Source: Candidatus Poribacteria bacterium
GTDB lineage: Bacteria > Poribacteria > WGA-4E > WGA-3G
Length of the DNA stretch: 64,000 bases
Assembly: GCA_022828145.1 (NCBI GenBank)
Contig: JAJEJA010000094.1
Coordinates: forward strand, 1 to 64,000
Direction: 5' to 3'
In this document: one piece after another, positions 43,745 to 52,689 of the stretch
Position numbering within the stretch: position 1 is the stretch's first letter
How the letters are laid out: each line of letters starts with the position of its first letter
Notes under the pieces: generated by a model
Seen by the model: only the letters and a program-made list of their open reading frames with translations
The model's database searches: none
Told to the model about the DNA's origin: nothing
Made by a program: the position numbers and the translations under genes

Positions 43745-46027
43745 TTAGATGTTTTTTTGTGTCTGATAAGTCGGAATATTGAAAGAGAAAGCACTCCCTT
43801 TTTCTTCTTCGCTGGTAACACTGATTTCACCACCATGCAACTCAATCAAGCGTTGCGTCAATGCAAGACCGAGTCCAGTACCACCATACCGTCTTGATTT
43901 TGAAGTATCTATCTGTGTAAATGGAGCAAATAGTTTCATCTGATCCTCTTCCGAGATTCCTATTCCTGTATCTATCACTTTAACTTGTACTTCTGTAGGT
44001 GTAACATGAAGATGTGTGGTAACTTTACCCCCATCGGGTGTAAATTTGACAGCATTTGAAAGCAGATTATAGAAGACTTGCTTTACTTTAACGCGATCGG
44101 CTTCAATTGTCTTATTTTGATTAAATGTAAGGTTAAGTTCAATGTTTTTCTTGAGTGCAAGTGCATTGATGATTGTGTTAACTTCCTCAACGGCATCCAC
44201 GATTGCGAACTTTTCAAGTTGTAACGACATTTTTCCTGCCTCAATTTTTGAGAGATCCAGAATGTCGTTAATCATTTCAAGTAGATGTTGTCCACTCATG
44301 CGGATATCGTTAACACATTCCTGTTGGTCATTGTTAATCGGACCGACGAGTTCATCTCTAAGTATCTCAGCGAATCCTATAATTGCGTTCAAAGGTGTCC
44401 GTAATTCATGGCTCATATTCGCAAGGAAGTCGCTTTTTGCTCTGCTTGCGTATTCTGCAGTCTCTTTAGCACTTTGCATTGCTCTTTGTGCTTTAATCCG
44501 ATCCGTATTGTCTAATGCCATGCTGATAATGATCCGCTGTCCATCTGGCTGAATACCGAGTAAAGATGAGCTGAATTCCCAGATCTGTTTTTTCCCTGCT
44601 TTCGTCATAATCTCGTATTGTTGTGGTGATGTACGTCCTTTGTCCTGATTGACCTGCACGAGATCTTCTTGAATCTTTGCGCTCAATTCACTGTTTGCTT
44701 CTCCCAACCAATCCGACACAGTAGTCATCTCATCAGACGTATAACCGGTGAGTTCTGTCCATGTGCGGCTGATGAGAATTACCTCACCATTCTCAGCATG
44801 GATCATAATCGGTAAGGGTGCATTTAATACTGCTCGACGGAATCTATCCTCGCTTTCCTGTAATTCAGTTTCAGCATTTTTTCTGTCTGTGATATTTGTT
44901 GAATTGACGACAAACCCGACTATTTCCTCATCGCGTGTGATGGGCCCAACCCAGGAGGCATACCAATTTCCACTCAATTTACCTTGTATTTCATAACCCG
45001 CGACTTCCCCTGTTTCAATTACTTGCTGACATGCCTTACGAAATCCATCATGATGTTCCTCTGTCAGGAAATCAAAGATACTGTCTCCAATGATGTCATC
45101 TGGCGTAATACCAAGCCCTGAGGGTACACGATTAACAAACTGTAATGTGTAGTCTATATCGATCGTTGAGATAATATCAGGTGCACTTTCGACCAACGAT
45201 CTCCATTTTGCCTCTGAGTCGCGTAGTGCTTGATCTGCAAGTTGGTATTCTGTGATGTCTCGGGAGATACCACATGTGCCTTTGATACGACCACCTCTAT
45301 CACGAATTGGAACTTTTGTGGTGGATACCCATGTATCTTGTCCACCGGGCCAAGTTTCTTTTTCCTGTTTACCCTCAATTGGTTTTCCCGTTTCAATGAC
45401 TGTTCGCTCATCCTGATACGCTTGCTGTGCATGTTCGCGTGTAAAGAAATCGAAGTCGCTTTTGCCAACAGCTTCTGCAGGATTTTTCAATCCGAAATGA
45501 TTAGCAAGAGAACGACTAATGCGAATAAATCTGCTCTCAATATCTTTAAAATAGACATGATCGGGATTGTTATCCATTAGTGTATGTAAGAAATCAACTT
45601 CCTGAGAATGCGTTTGTGCCAATCGCTTAAAACGTTTTTCAGTTTCTCGGAGTTTTGTCTCAACCCTTTTTTGTCTTGTTACATCCTTGACAATGACACA
45701 ATAACGAGAGTTTTCCTCGTCAGACTCCAATGTCCAGAAAAGATCTCTATAATCCCCATCACTGCATTGAACACGATTCTCAATGGAAATAGAGAGAGTG
45801 TCTTCTGATTTTAGTTTTGCTAAATCTATCTCAGTTGATTGTCGGTCATCAGGATGAATAAGTTCTATCCAATTCTGCGTCTGGAGTTCCTCACAAGTAT
45901 AACCGAGTGTTTTTTCCCAGGCTGGATTGAGGGGTAAGATTTCACCGTCAAAATTGATATACCCAAACATGTCTGAGGACATCTGAATAAAATGGAAGGT
46001 GTCAAGCGTTTCAGATGTAGGTGCCAT
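43745..46027 (-). CDS. Multi-PAS histidine kinase
   Basis: The 760 residues have four PAS domains in a row (about 9-120, 140-260, 270-385, 390-510), then HisKA with the phospho-acceptor in NMSHELRTPLNAIIGFAEIL, and a HATPase domain with DTGIGISEEDQ and GGTGLGLALTQRLIELHGG. No transmembrane segment is seen, so it senses a cytoplasmic cue, perhaps by a bound ligand. No receiver is fused; the next gene supplies one. It probably controls the receiver-phosphatase two genes downstream. Confidence 0.92.
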   Translation of the reverse strand: MAPTSETLDTFHFIQMSSDMFGYINFDGEILPLNPAWEKTLGYTCEELQTQNWIELIHPDDRQSTEIDLAKLKSEDTLSISIENRVQCSDGDYRDLFWTLESDEENSRYCVIVKDVTRQKRVETKLRETEKRFKRLAQTHSQEVDFLHTLMDNNPDHVYFKDIESRFIRISRSLANHFGLKNPAEAVGKSDFDFFTREHAQQAYQDERTVIETGKPIEGKQEKETWPGGQDTWVSTTKVPIRDRGGRIKGTCGISRDITEYQLADQALRDSEAKWRSLVESAPDIISTIDIDYTLQFVNRVPSGLGITPDDIIGDSIFDFLTEEHHDGFRKACQQVIETGEVAGYEIQGKLSGNWYASWVGPITRDEEIVGFVVNSTNITDRKNAETELQESEDRFRRAVLNAPLPIMIHAENGEVILISRTWTELTGYTSDEMTTVSDWLGEANSELSAKIQEDLVQVNQDKGRTSPQQYEIMTKAGKKQIWEFSSSLLGIQPDGQRIIISMALDNTDRIKAQRAMQSAKETAEYASRAKSDFLANMSHELRTPLNAIIGFAEILRDELVGPINNDQQECVNDIRMSGQHLLEMINDILDLSKIEAGKMSLQLEKFAIVDAVEEVNTIINALALKKNIELNLTFNQNKTIEADRVKVKQVFYNLLSNAVKFTPDGGKVTTHLHVTPTEVQVKVIDTGIGISEEDQMKLFAPFTQIDTSKSRRYGGTGLGLALTQRLIELHGGEISVTSEEEKGSAFSFNIPTYQTQKNI

Positions 46028-46039
46028 GAGGGTACCCCA

Positions 46040-46801
46040 TTATTTGGTTACGAGGACAGCACGATTTGCGAGCTTCACTACAGTTTGCGTGGTGCTTTGG
46101 AAAACCAATTCATATAAACGTCCATGATGACTTGCACTAAGGGCAATCAGATCACAATCATTTTCCTCAGCATTTTCTAAAATGTTCGTTACTGTGAAAC
46201 CGAGAGCCGTATGGAATTCAGTAGATACATCGTAATAGTGTAGATAAGATTCCATCTGCTGCTTAATCTGTGCTGCTTCTTGGTTAGTATTTGAAAGTGC
46301 GAGTCCAAAGATACTTGCTTTCGTTAGCTCACCAATTTCAGCAGCGAGTGCAAGAACGTGGTCGGAGTATATATCGCCGTGGTGAACAGCTAATATCTTC
46401 CGTAATAGCGTACACTGCTCATGTACGACAATAATAGGTTTTGTGATATGTGCAACAACATCATCTATCTGATTCTGTATTAGTTTTAAGCCGCGCGTTT
46501 TAATGTCTTCAGGTAGACCGACGACGACTAAATCCGCTGATTGCGCTTCTTGACAGATCATCTGTCTCGGATTTCCTGCTATTACATCAATATGATAATC
46601 CAAAAAATCGTAAAGCGAGCATTCCTTTTCTGTACGACGGAGTACCGTTTCGGCAAGGTCAGCACTGCCACCGTGAGACGTATCCTGAAAAAAGATACAC
46701 GAAAGATGTGTTCCTAAAAGAACTGCAAGTTGTCCTGCGTAATCAAAGGCGTTTTTTTCATAATCGGTATCGCCTATTGAAACCAGGATATTTTTTATCA
46801 T
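46040..46801 (-). CDS. Tandem universal stress protein
   Basis: The 253 residues hold two UspA-like domains. The first begins MIKNILVSIGDTDYEKNAFDYA and the second about residue 133 (ILAVHHGDIYSDHVLALAAEIG). The second ends LIALSASHHGRLYELVFQSTTQTVV, but the G-x2-G-x9-G(S/T) ATP-binding motif is not clean in either half, so it may not bind ATP. Usp proteins help cells under starvation or stress. It sits between the STAS genes and the kinase gene. Confidence 0.85.
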   Translation of the reverse strand: MIKNILVSIGDTDYEKNAFDYAGQLAVLLGTHLSCIFFQDTSHGGSADLAETVLRRTEKECSLYDFLDYHIDVIAGNPRQMICQEAQSADLVVVGLPEDIKTRGLKLIQNQIDDVVAHITKPIIVVHEQCTLLRKILAVHHGDIYSDHVLALAAEIGELTKASIFGLALSNTNQEAAQIKQQMESYLHYYDVSTEFHTALGFTVTNILENAEENDCDLIALSASHHGRLYELVFQSTTQTVVKLANRAVLVTK

Positions 46802-46818
46802 AACGTATCCTATAGGAG

Positions 46819-47184
46819 TTATTGCGGTGGATCAACGGGGGGATTAAGGAGTGCCCATACAGCTTCGTCTTCATTCTCAAAGTTGCGGAAGACCGTAATC
46901 AACCTCGCCATAACAATAAGGTTTTTGACATGTTTGTTTACATTTATAACTGCTATGGAGCCACCGCGGGGTTGTATATCAGCATAGATTCTCATCAATG
47001 CACCAAGTCCAGAACTATCCATACCTGTAACATCTTTGAAGTCAAAGACGAGTTTGGGGGGATCATCAATCCTCACCAGTGTATTTTGAACAGTATCTGA
47101 TAATTCTTGGACGTCAGGTGCTATGATTCTACCATCAAGTTTAAATATAATTACACCATCACGTTCTAATTGGGTGATTGCCAT
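46819..47184 (-). CDS. STAS-domain anti-sigma factor antagonist (second copy)
   Basis: A 121-residue STAS protein with a canonical phosphorylation loop, VTGMDSSGLGALM. It is a paralogue of the gene just upstream (47224-47571) and shares its layout (ITQLERDGVIIFKLDGRII). Two side-by-side antagonists could answer to different kinases or amplify one signal. It is followed 17 bases on by the universal stress protein gene. Confidence 0.92.
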   Translation of the reverse strand: MAITQLERDGVIIFKLDGRIIAPDVQELSDTVQNTLVRIDDPPKLVFDFKDVTGMDSSGLGALMRIYADIQPRGGSIAVINVNKHVKNLIVMARLITVFRNFENEDEAVWALLNPPVDPPQ

Positions 47185-47223
47185 CGGTGCAGTCTCCAGT
47201 CTGATGCGTGATGAAAATATGGA

Positions 47224-47571
47224 TTACTTGTCGCTGCCTAATGTTGAGACAGCTTCATCTTCAGTTGTGAAATGTTCAAAGATACTCGCGAGACGGCTTC
47301 GTACAATTAAGTTTTTGATGTTCTTTCCAACATTTAGAACACCAACCCGACCCCCTTGACGAGTAATAGTGACATGTGCCCCCATGAGGGTTCCAAGCCC
47401 GGAACTGTCCATCATGTTGACTTTTTCAAAATCTATCAGAATTCGCGGTGTATCGGAGGCATCCACCTCAGCGGTAATTACCTCTCTCAACTCGGTTACC
47501 CCAGCACCCATAATCTTGCCTGATGGTTCCAAAATTGTAACACCATCTCGGTAACGAACCGTGGTTGCCAT
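47224..47571 (-). CDS. STAS-domain anti-sigma factor antagonist (first copy)
   Basis: A 115-residue STAS protein with the loop VNMMDSSGLGTLMG holding the target serine. It is the first gene of the - strand signalling operon, with AAGGGAGA before the ATG and a good promoter at 47629-47658. Partner kinases and phosphatases are encoded at 41714-42160 and 42157-43317. Confidence 0.93.
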   Translation of the reverse strand: MATTVRYRDGVTILEPSGKIMGAGVTELREVITAEVDASDTPRILIDFEKVNMMDSSGLGTLMGAHVTITRQGGRVGVLNVGKNIKNLIVRSRLASIFEHFTTEDEAVSTLGSDK

Positions 47572-47628
47572 GTTTAGTCTCCCTTATCATTTTTATAGTT
47601 TTACGGCATTTTCACTAATTCTATATCT

Positions 47629-47658
47629 ATTTTACAGAAAACTTGTATGTTTTGTCAA
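47629..47658 (-). promoter_or_regulatory. Promoter of the signalling operon
   Basis: On the minus strand: TTGACA (47658-47653), 18 bases, TAAAAT (47634-47629). The start codon of the first STAS gene is about 50 bases downstream of the predicted start. Confidence 0.6.
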
Positions 47659-47836
47659 GTGATTTACCATGCATGTTAGACATTTATAATCAATTGACGT
47701 TTTTGTTGATATATTGTTTACGGATTATCAAGAAACTTTACGCTATTTGGATATTTCATCAAAATTTTCACTTGCCATTTTTATCCAAAGTGACTATACT
47801 TTATATAGTGGATTTTACAATTAACTTTACATCTGA

Positions 47837-47901
47837 GTAGGAGGGAACTCCGATTCCCGACTATTAGTGGCTGCGTCGCAATTCGGAGATCGCTCCTACA
47901 G
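47837..47901. repeat. Inverted repeat with GATTCGGAGATCGCTCCTACAG arm
   Basis: TAGGAGGGAACTCCGATTCCCGAC on the left faces a diverged inverted copy on the right ending GCTCCTACAG. The same right-arm sequence appears in the longer repeats at 55891-56013 and 58795-58918. It lies between the divergent signalling and radC promoters. Confidence 0.6.
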
Positions 47902-47977
47902 AATATATGTAAACTTATTTACATAATTTACTATAATTACAAGTATCTTGCGAATGTATATACAGAAAAGGAGCGAA

Positions 47978-48730
47978 ATGGATACAGTTAACCAACCCAC
48001 ATTAAAAGAACTACCAGAAGATGAACTTCCAAGAGAAAGACTATATAAACACGGACCTTCACAACTAAAAACTTCTGAATTAATTGCGATTATTCTAAAG
48101 AACGGATACGAAGGTACAACTGCGGTTCAACTTGGAGAACAGATTCTGAATACGTTTAATAACGACCTAAAACGCATGGCAGCGAATCGTCCAAAACAGT
48201 TTGAATCTGTAAAGGGTGTTGGATCCGCGAAAGCTGCACAACTTGTGGCTGCTTTTGAATTAGGTCGTAGATTGGCACGTTCACATGCTGACCGGACCAA
48301 GATTTCTTCACCAAGTGATGTCGCTGACATGCTGATGCCACTCATGCGAGACCTGCAAAAGGAGGTCGTCTGTGTGATGTGTCTCGATACCAAAGGGGGT
48401 ATTACAACACAAGGTATTGCAGGTGACACAGACAACGAGATTGATTGGGGGCGGACACTTGTCGTTTCAGAGGATACAGTGTTTGAAGGCACTCTAAATG
48501 CAAGTGTTTTTCACCCAAGAGAAATATTTCGTTTTGCGATTGAAGAATCAGCAAACGCCATTGTGCTAGCACATAACCACCCATCAGGTGATCCACAGCC
48601 GAGTCAGGAAGACATACGCGCGACGAAGCAATTGATCGAAGCAGGAAACTATATCGGTATCAAGGTGTTAGACCACATCATAATCGGTGATGGTATCTTT
48701 TATAGTTTGAAAGAAGAAGGGGTTATTTAG
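47978..48730 (+). CDS. radC: RadC-like JAB/MPN domain protein
   Basis: The 250 residues have an N-terminal helix-hairpin-helix part (PRERLYKHGPSQLKTSELIAIIL, SVKGVGSAKAAQL) and a C-terminal JAMM metal-binding motif (LAHNHPSGDPQPSQED). Once named a repair protein, its role is unsettled; a link with recombination has been argued. ATG 47978 follows AAGGAG at good spacing; the longer frame from 47948 lacks one. TATAAT lies at 47932-47937 with a weak -35. The end overlaps rlmB on the other strand by eight bases. Confidence 0.93.
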   Translation: MDTVNQPTLKELPEDELPRERLYKHGPSQLKTSELIAIILKNGYEGTTAVQLGEQILNTFNNDLKRMAANRPKQFESVKGVGSAKAAQLVAAFELGRRLARSHADRTKISSPSDVADMLMPLMRDLQKEVVCVMCLDTKGGITTQGIAGDTDNEIDWGRTLVVSEDTVFEGTLNASVFHPREIFRFAIEESANAIVLAHNHPSGDPQPSQEDIRATKQLIEAGNYIGIKVLDHIIIGDGIFYSLKEEGVI

Positions 48731-49472
48731 TACCACGTTGTCGTAGTACTTCGTATAACAGAACCCCTGCCGTGACGGAGACGTTCAATGAACTGATCTG
48801 ACCTAACATCGGTAGGTGAACAAGATAATCACATTTCTTCTTAACAAGTCTCCTAATCCCACTCCCTTCGTTTCCTAAGACGATACATAACGGTACTGTA
48901 TAGTTGGCTGAAGTATAACACATTCCTGCATCCTCGGCAGTGCCAACAACCCAGATTCCAAGCGACTTAAGTTGTTCAATCGTCTGTGCAAGATTTGTCA
49001 CTTTAGAAATCGGTGTGTATGCTGTACTACCAGCAGATGCTTTATGAACTGTAGCAGTAATCTCAGCAGCGTTGTTTTTTGGGATAATCACACCGTCAGC
49101 CTCAACTGCATTAGCAGTCCGAATGATCGCACCTAAATTTCTTGGGTCTTGTATCTGATCTAACATGAGCAAGACAGGAGGGACATCCTTTTTGTTCCGG
49201 ATTCTTTTCAGTATGATTGACAGGTCTGAATACTGAAACTCACGAATGAATGCAATCACCCCTTGATGGTTCGAATCTCGTCTGTCAATGAGTCTATCCA
49301 TAAGATGTCTGGGAGGTCGCTGAAATGGGATTCCTTTCCACGTTGCTGCATCAATTATTTCACGGATACGTCTATTCTCATTACCTTGCACTATCAAGAT
49401 TTTTTCTATTTGAGGTGAACCACTTCTGAGTGCTTCCATCACAGGATTCCTGCCAACGATTTTCTCTGACAT
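48723..49472 (-). CDS. rlmB: 23S rRNA 2'-O-ribose methyltransferase, RlmB-type
   Basis: A 249-residue SpoU/TrmH-family enzyme. The N-terminal substrate domain begins IVGRNPVMEALRSGS. The knotted methyltransferase domain contains QIQDPRNLGAIIRTANAV (motif 1), IVLGNEGSGIRRLV (motif 2) and LNVSVTAGVLLYEVLRQR (motif 3). It modifies G2251 of 23S rRNA in E. coli. It lies last in the operon headed by the Ser/Thr kinase. The product might be a related tRNA methylase, as sequence alone does not fix the target. Confidence 0.93.
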   Translation of the reverse strand: MSEKIVGRNPVMEALRSGSPQIEKILIVQGNENRRIREIIDAATWKGIPFQRPPRHLMDRLIDRRDSNHQGVIAFIREFQYSDLSIILKRIRNKKDVPPVLLMLDQIQDPRNLGAIIRTANAVEADGVIIPKNNAAEITATVHKASAGSTAYTPISKVTNLAQTIEQLKSLGIWVVGTAEDAGMCYTSANYTVPLCIVLGNEGSGIRRLVKKKCDYLVHLPMLGQISSLNVSVTAGVLLYEVLRQRGTK

Positions 49473-49522
49473 ACAGATTCTCTCCAGACGGATAAGCGCA
49501 TGTGGGTCTTGTTGCGGTAGAT

Positions 49523-49762
49523 TTAATCCCCACGTGTAAATTTTACATCTGGACCACGGGGTGTTATCTTGATATCTGGGTCGTCAATTTGACATTGGAC
49601 ACATGTAATGCTGCCAACGTTTGCGTTCTCCATTCGCGGTGCAAGTTTTCCTAATTTAAACGCAAAAGACAACATCTCATCAACTGGAATTGTACCATCA
49701 CAATTGTTGCATGGAATAACTTCACCTGCTTTTAGTTTTGTGAGTAATTCTGATGCTTTCAT
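49523..49762 (-). CDS. Small protein with two CxxC motifs
   Basis: A 79-residue protein with CNNC near residue 18 and CVQC near residue 54, likely binding one zinc as a ribbon. It has no other recognisable features and no membrane segment. It is 18 bases after iolD and 50 before rlmB in the same operon. GGAG precedes the ATG. Function unknown. Confidence 0.7.
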   Translation of the reverse strand: MKASELLTKLKAGEVIPCNNCDGTIPVDEMLSFAFKLGKLAPRMENANVGSITCVQCQIDDPDIKITPRGPDVKFTRGD

Positions 49763-49780
49763 ATATTTAACTCCTTTATC

Positions 49781-51649
49781 TTATCCAAGGAAATATCGTT
49801 CCCTTTTCTTTGCTTCTGTATACGTTTGATATGCTTTTTCAGCAGATTCTACCTCAGAGACTTCCGCGACAGGAACATCCCACCATGATTCATATTGTGG
49901 TACTCTTACGTCAAAATCAACATCAATCTTGACAACAGTAGTCTTATCAGCATCCCGCGCTTCCTGCAGTGCCATCTTTAGTGTATGTGGGGTAGTTACT
50001 TGAATGACGTTTGCCCCGAGACTTTCGGCATTTGCTGCAAGGTTAACAGGTAAAAAATCTCCATGAAGTTTTCCGGAGTTGTCGTCTCTGTATCTGAATC
50101 TGGTTGCAAAACCTTGTGCGCCTGTTGCTTCAGATAATCCACCGATACTGCTATGTCCTTCGTTATTTATTAGGACAATAATCAACTTATAGTTTTCCTG
50201 AATTGAGGTAATGATTTCCTGTGCTAACATGAGATATGAACCGTCACCAACAAGCACATAGACATCACGGGTAGGGTCAGCCATTTTAATGCCTAATCCA
50301 CCAGCGATTTCATATCCCATGCAAGAGTATCCGTATTCAAGATGGAACTGTTTCGGATTGCGTGTCCGCCAGAGTTTGTGTAGGTCCCCGGGAAGACTAC
50401 CCGCAGCACACACGACGACATCTTCGGGACGTGAAAATTCATTGACAACACCTATAACTTCACTCTGACTCGGCAGTGGTTGAAGCTCAAGATGAAATAA
50501 CCTGTCCACTTCCTCATCCCACGTATCTCTATATTTCTCAATGCGTGCAGCGTAATCGGTGTTGATTTTATAATTTCCAACGGCATCTACCAATTCAGAT
50601 AGCGTAACACATGCATCGGTAACTAAAGGTAGCGCAGCATGTTTGGCAGCATCAAACTCAGCAATGTTAATATTGATGAATCTTACGTTGGGATTTTGGA
50701 AGGCGGTTTTTGATGCGGTCGTGAAATCGCTCAATCTTGTTCCGATGGCGATGACCAGGTCCGCTTCACGAGCAGCGATATTTGCGCCGGGTGTTCCTGT
50801 TGCACCAATGGCACCGAGGTTTTGTGGGTGGTCATACCGTAGTGAACCTTTACCGGCAAAGGTCTCTCCAACAGGGATACCAGTTTTCTCAACAAATTGT
50901 GCTAACTGCTCAGTTGCTTCACTATAGATTACTCCACCGCCAGCAATAATGATCGGCTTTTCACTACTTGTAATCCATTCTACTGCCCGGTTGAACAAGT
51001 TTTCATCAGCGCGCGGTCTTGGGATAGTATAGACACGTTTCTCAAAAAGTTCTACCGGATATGGAAATGCTTCTGCTTGAACATCCTGTGGTAATGCTAA
51101 TGTTACTGTACCCGTATCGGCTTGTGACGTCAACACGCGCATTGCCTCTGGTAATGCAGTGATAATCTGCTCAGGACGATTTATGCGATCCCAATATTGA
51201 GAAATAGGTTTGAAGCAATCGTTAACTGAGATGTCTTGTGAATGAGGAGACTCCAACTGTTGTAGGACAGGTGCAACCAACCGTGTAGAAAAGATGTCTC
51301 CTGGTAACAGGAGCACAGGGAGTCTGTTGATAGTTGCTCCCGCAGCACCTGTGAGCATATTAGTTGCCCCCGGACCAATAGAAGAGGTACAAGCAAAGGT
51401 TTTGAGACGGTTAGACATCTTTGCAAAAGCAGCTGCGGTATGTACCATAGACTGTTCGTTCCGCGTCTGATAAAAGCGAAATTCATCTGAGTATTGATGT
51501 AGTGCTTGTCCAATACCAGCGACATTTCCATGTCCAAAGATCCCAAACATCCCAGCGAAGAATTCCGTTTTAATGCCATCTCGTTCAACATACTGCTGTT
51601 TGAGAAATTGGACGATGGCTTGTCCCATCGTTAGTTCGCGTGTTTTCAT
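49781..51649 (-). CDS. iolD: 3D-(3,5/4)-trihydroxycyclohexane-1,2-dione acylhydrolase (IolD)
   Basis: IolD is a thiamine diphosphate enzyme that opens the ring of the inositol-derived dione to give 5-deoxy-glucuronate. The 622 residues match the family in length. The N-terminal block FFAGMFGIFGHGNVAGIGQAL and the ThDP motif GDGSYLMLAQEIITSIQENYKLIIVLINN region show the fold (GDG to NN). It is 22 bases downstream of iolC. The product is the substrate of IolB, whose candidate at 4967 is shortened. Confidence 0.95.
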   Translation of the reverse strand: MKTRELTMGQAIVQFLKQQYVERDGIKTEFFAGMFGIFGHGNVAGIGQALHQYSDEFRFYQTRNEQSMVHTAAAFAKMSNRLKTFACTSSIGPGATNMLTGAAGATINRLPVLLLPGDIFSTRLVAPVLQQLESPHSQDISVNDCFKPISQYWDRINRPEQIITALPEAMRVLTSQADTGTVTLALPQDVQAEAFPYPVELFEKRVYTIPRPRADENLFNRAVEWITSSEKPIIIAGGGVIYSEATEQLAQFVEKTGIPVGETFAGKGSLRYDHPQNLGAIGATGTPGANIAAREADLVIAIGTRLSDFTTASKTAFQNPNVRFININIAEFDAAKHAALPLVTDACVTLSELVDAVGNYKINTDYAARIEKYRDTWDEEVDRLFHLELQPLPSQSEVIGVVNEFSRPEDVVVCAAGSLPGDLHKLWRTRNPKQFHLEYGYSCMGYEIAGGLGIKMADPTRDVYVLVGDGSYLMLAQEIITSIQENYKLIIVLINNEGHSSIGGLSEATGAQGFATRFRYRDDNSGKLHGDFLPVNLAANAESLGANVIQVTTPHTLKMALQEARDADKTTVVKIDVDFDVRVPQYESWWDVPVAEVSEVESAEKAYQTYTEAKKRERYFLG

Positions 51650-51671
51650 TGTAAACTCTCCTATCTATGCG

Positions 51672-52673
51672 TTATAATCCACCACGGACTTCAACGAACG
51701 CGTCAACTTCAGCCATTGTCGGCATAAAGTTTGCGCATCCGTGTCGGGTTACCACGATTGCTCCAGTAGCATTCCCGAGACGGGCTGATTTCTGCCAATC
51801 CCATCCGTTTAGTATACCATATATAAAACCGCTTGCAAATGCGTCGCCAGCCCCAAGTGTATTATAGACTTCAACAGGAAAAGGGTTTGCATGAATAACT
51901 TCACCCTCTTTTGTGTAAATGTCCGCGCCATCTATTCCCCGCTTCATGACAAGTGCGTTGGGCCCAGCATCTAAAATAGTCGTAACTGCTACGTCGATAT
52001 CCCCTTCAATGTTCGGGTTAGAAATTTGTGAGTGTTCTATTGACATCTGTGAGATATTTGTCATAGATGTTGCCTTAATCTCCTCTTCTGTCCCAATAGC
52101 AATATCAACATTTCGCAAGGCAGAACGTATACTTACACCAAAAGCGCGAGGGTCATGCCACTGGTCTGCTCGAAAGTCTAAATCCAAGAAAACTTCGCGT
52201 TGCAGTGCCTTTGCTTGTTCTGCTGCAAAGAGAGTAGCAGTTCGACTCGGCTCTTTGCTGAGACCAGTTCCCGATATCAATATAGCACGACTCTCTGCAA
52301 TCGGTGAAGCAAGAACATCATCAATAGTCAGTTCAATATCAGCACAGTTTTCACGGTAATAGATGAGTGGAAATTTGTCAGGCGGTTCTATACCGAGGAC
52401 AACCGCACTCGTTCGATGCTCAGGTTTAATGACAATAAAACGTGTTTCAATATCTTCATCTTCCAGAAACTTGAGAATGAACTCACCAACCGGATCATCT
52501 CCGATGGCAGTGAGAAGTGCAGACTGTAGACCAAGCCGACGCGTGCCAACACTTATATTGGTAGGACACCCTCCAACAAACGCACCAAAACTTGTGATCT
52601 CTGGAAAAGGCACTCCGATATCATTTGAATATAGGTCTATGGAACTACGACCAATAGTTAGAACGTCATACAT
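51672..52673 (-). CDS. iolC: 5-dehydro-2-deoxygluconokinase (IolC)
   Basis: IolC phosphorylates 5-dehydro-2-deoxy-gluconate after IolB. The 333 residues are a PfkB-family sugar kinase: start YDVLTIGRSSIDLYSNDIGV, first signature FGAFVGGCPTNISVGTRRLG, second signature YNTLGAGDAFASGFIYGIL with the catalytic Asp. The Asn-rich inositol-type N-terminus agrees with IolC rather than ribokinase. The upstream Ser/Thr kinase gene ends 16 bases before it, so both are likely co-transcribed. Confidence 0.93.
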   Translation of the reverse strand: MYDVLTIGRSSIDLYSNDIGVPFPEITSFGAFVGGCPTNISVGTRRLGLQSALLTAIGDDPVGEFILKFLEDEDIETRFIVIKPEHRTSAVVLGIEPPDKFPLIYYRENCADIELTIDDVLASPIAESRAILISGTGLSKEPSRTATLFAAEQAKALQREVFLDLDFRADQWHDPRAFGVSIRSALRNVDIAIGTEEEIKATSMTNISQMSIEHSQISNPNIEGDIDVAVTTILDAGPNALVMKRGIDGADIYTKEGEVIHANPFPVEVYNTLGAGDAFASGFIYGILNGWDWQKSARLGNATGAIVVTRHGCANFMPTMAEVDAFVEVRGGL

Positions 52674-52689
52674 TCTATCGTCTACTCAA

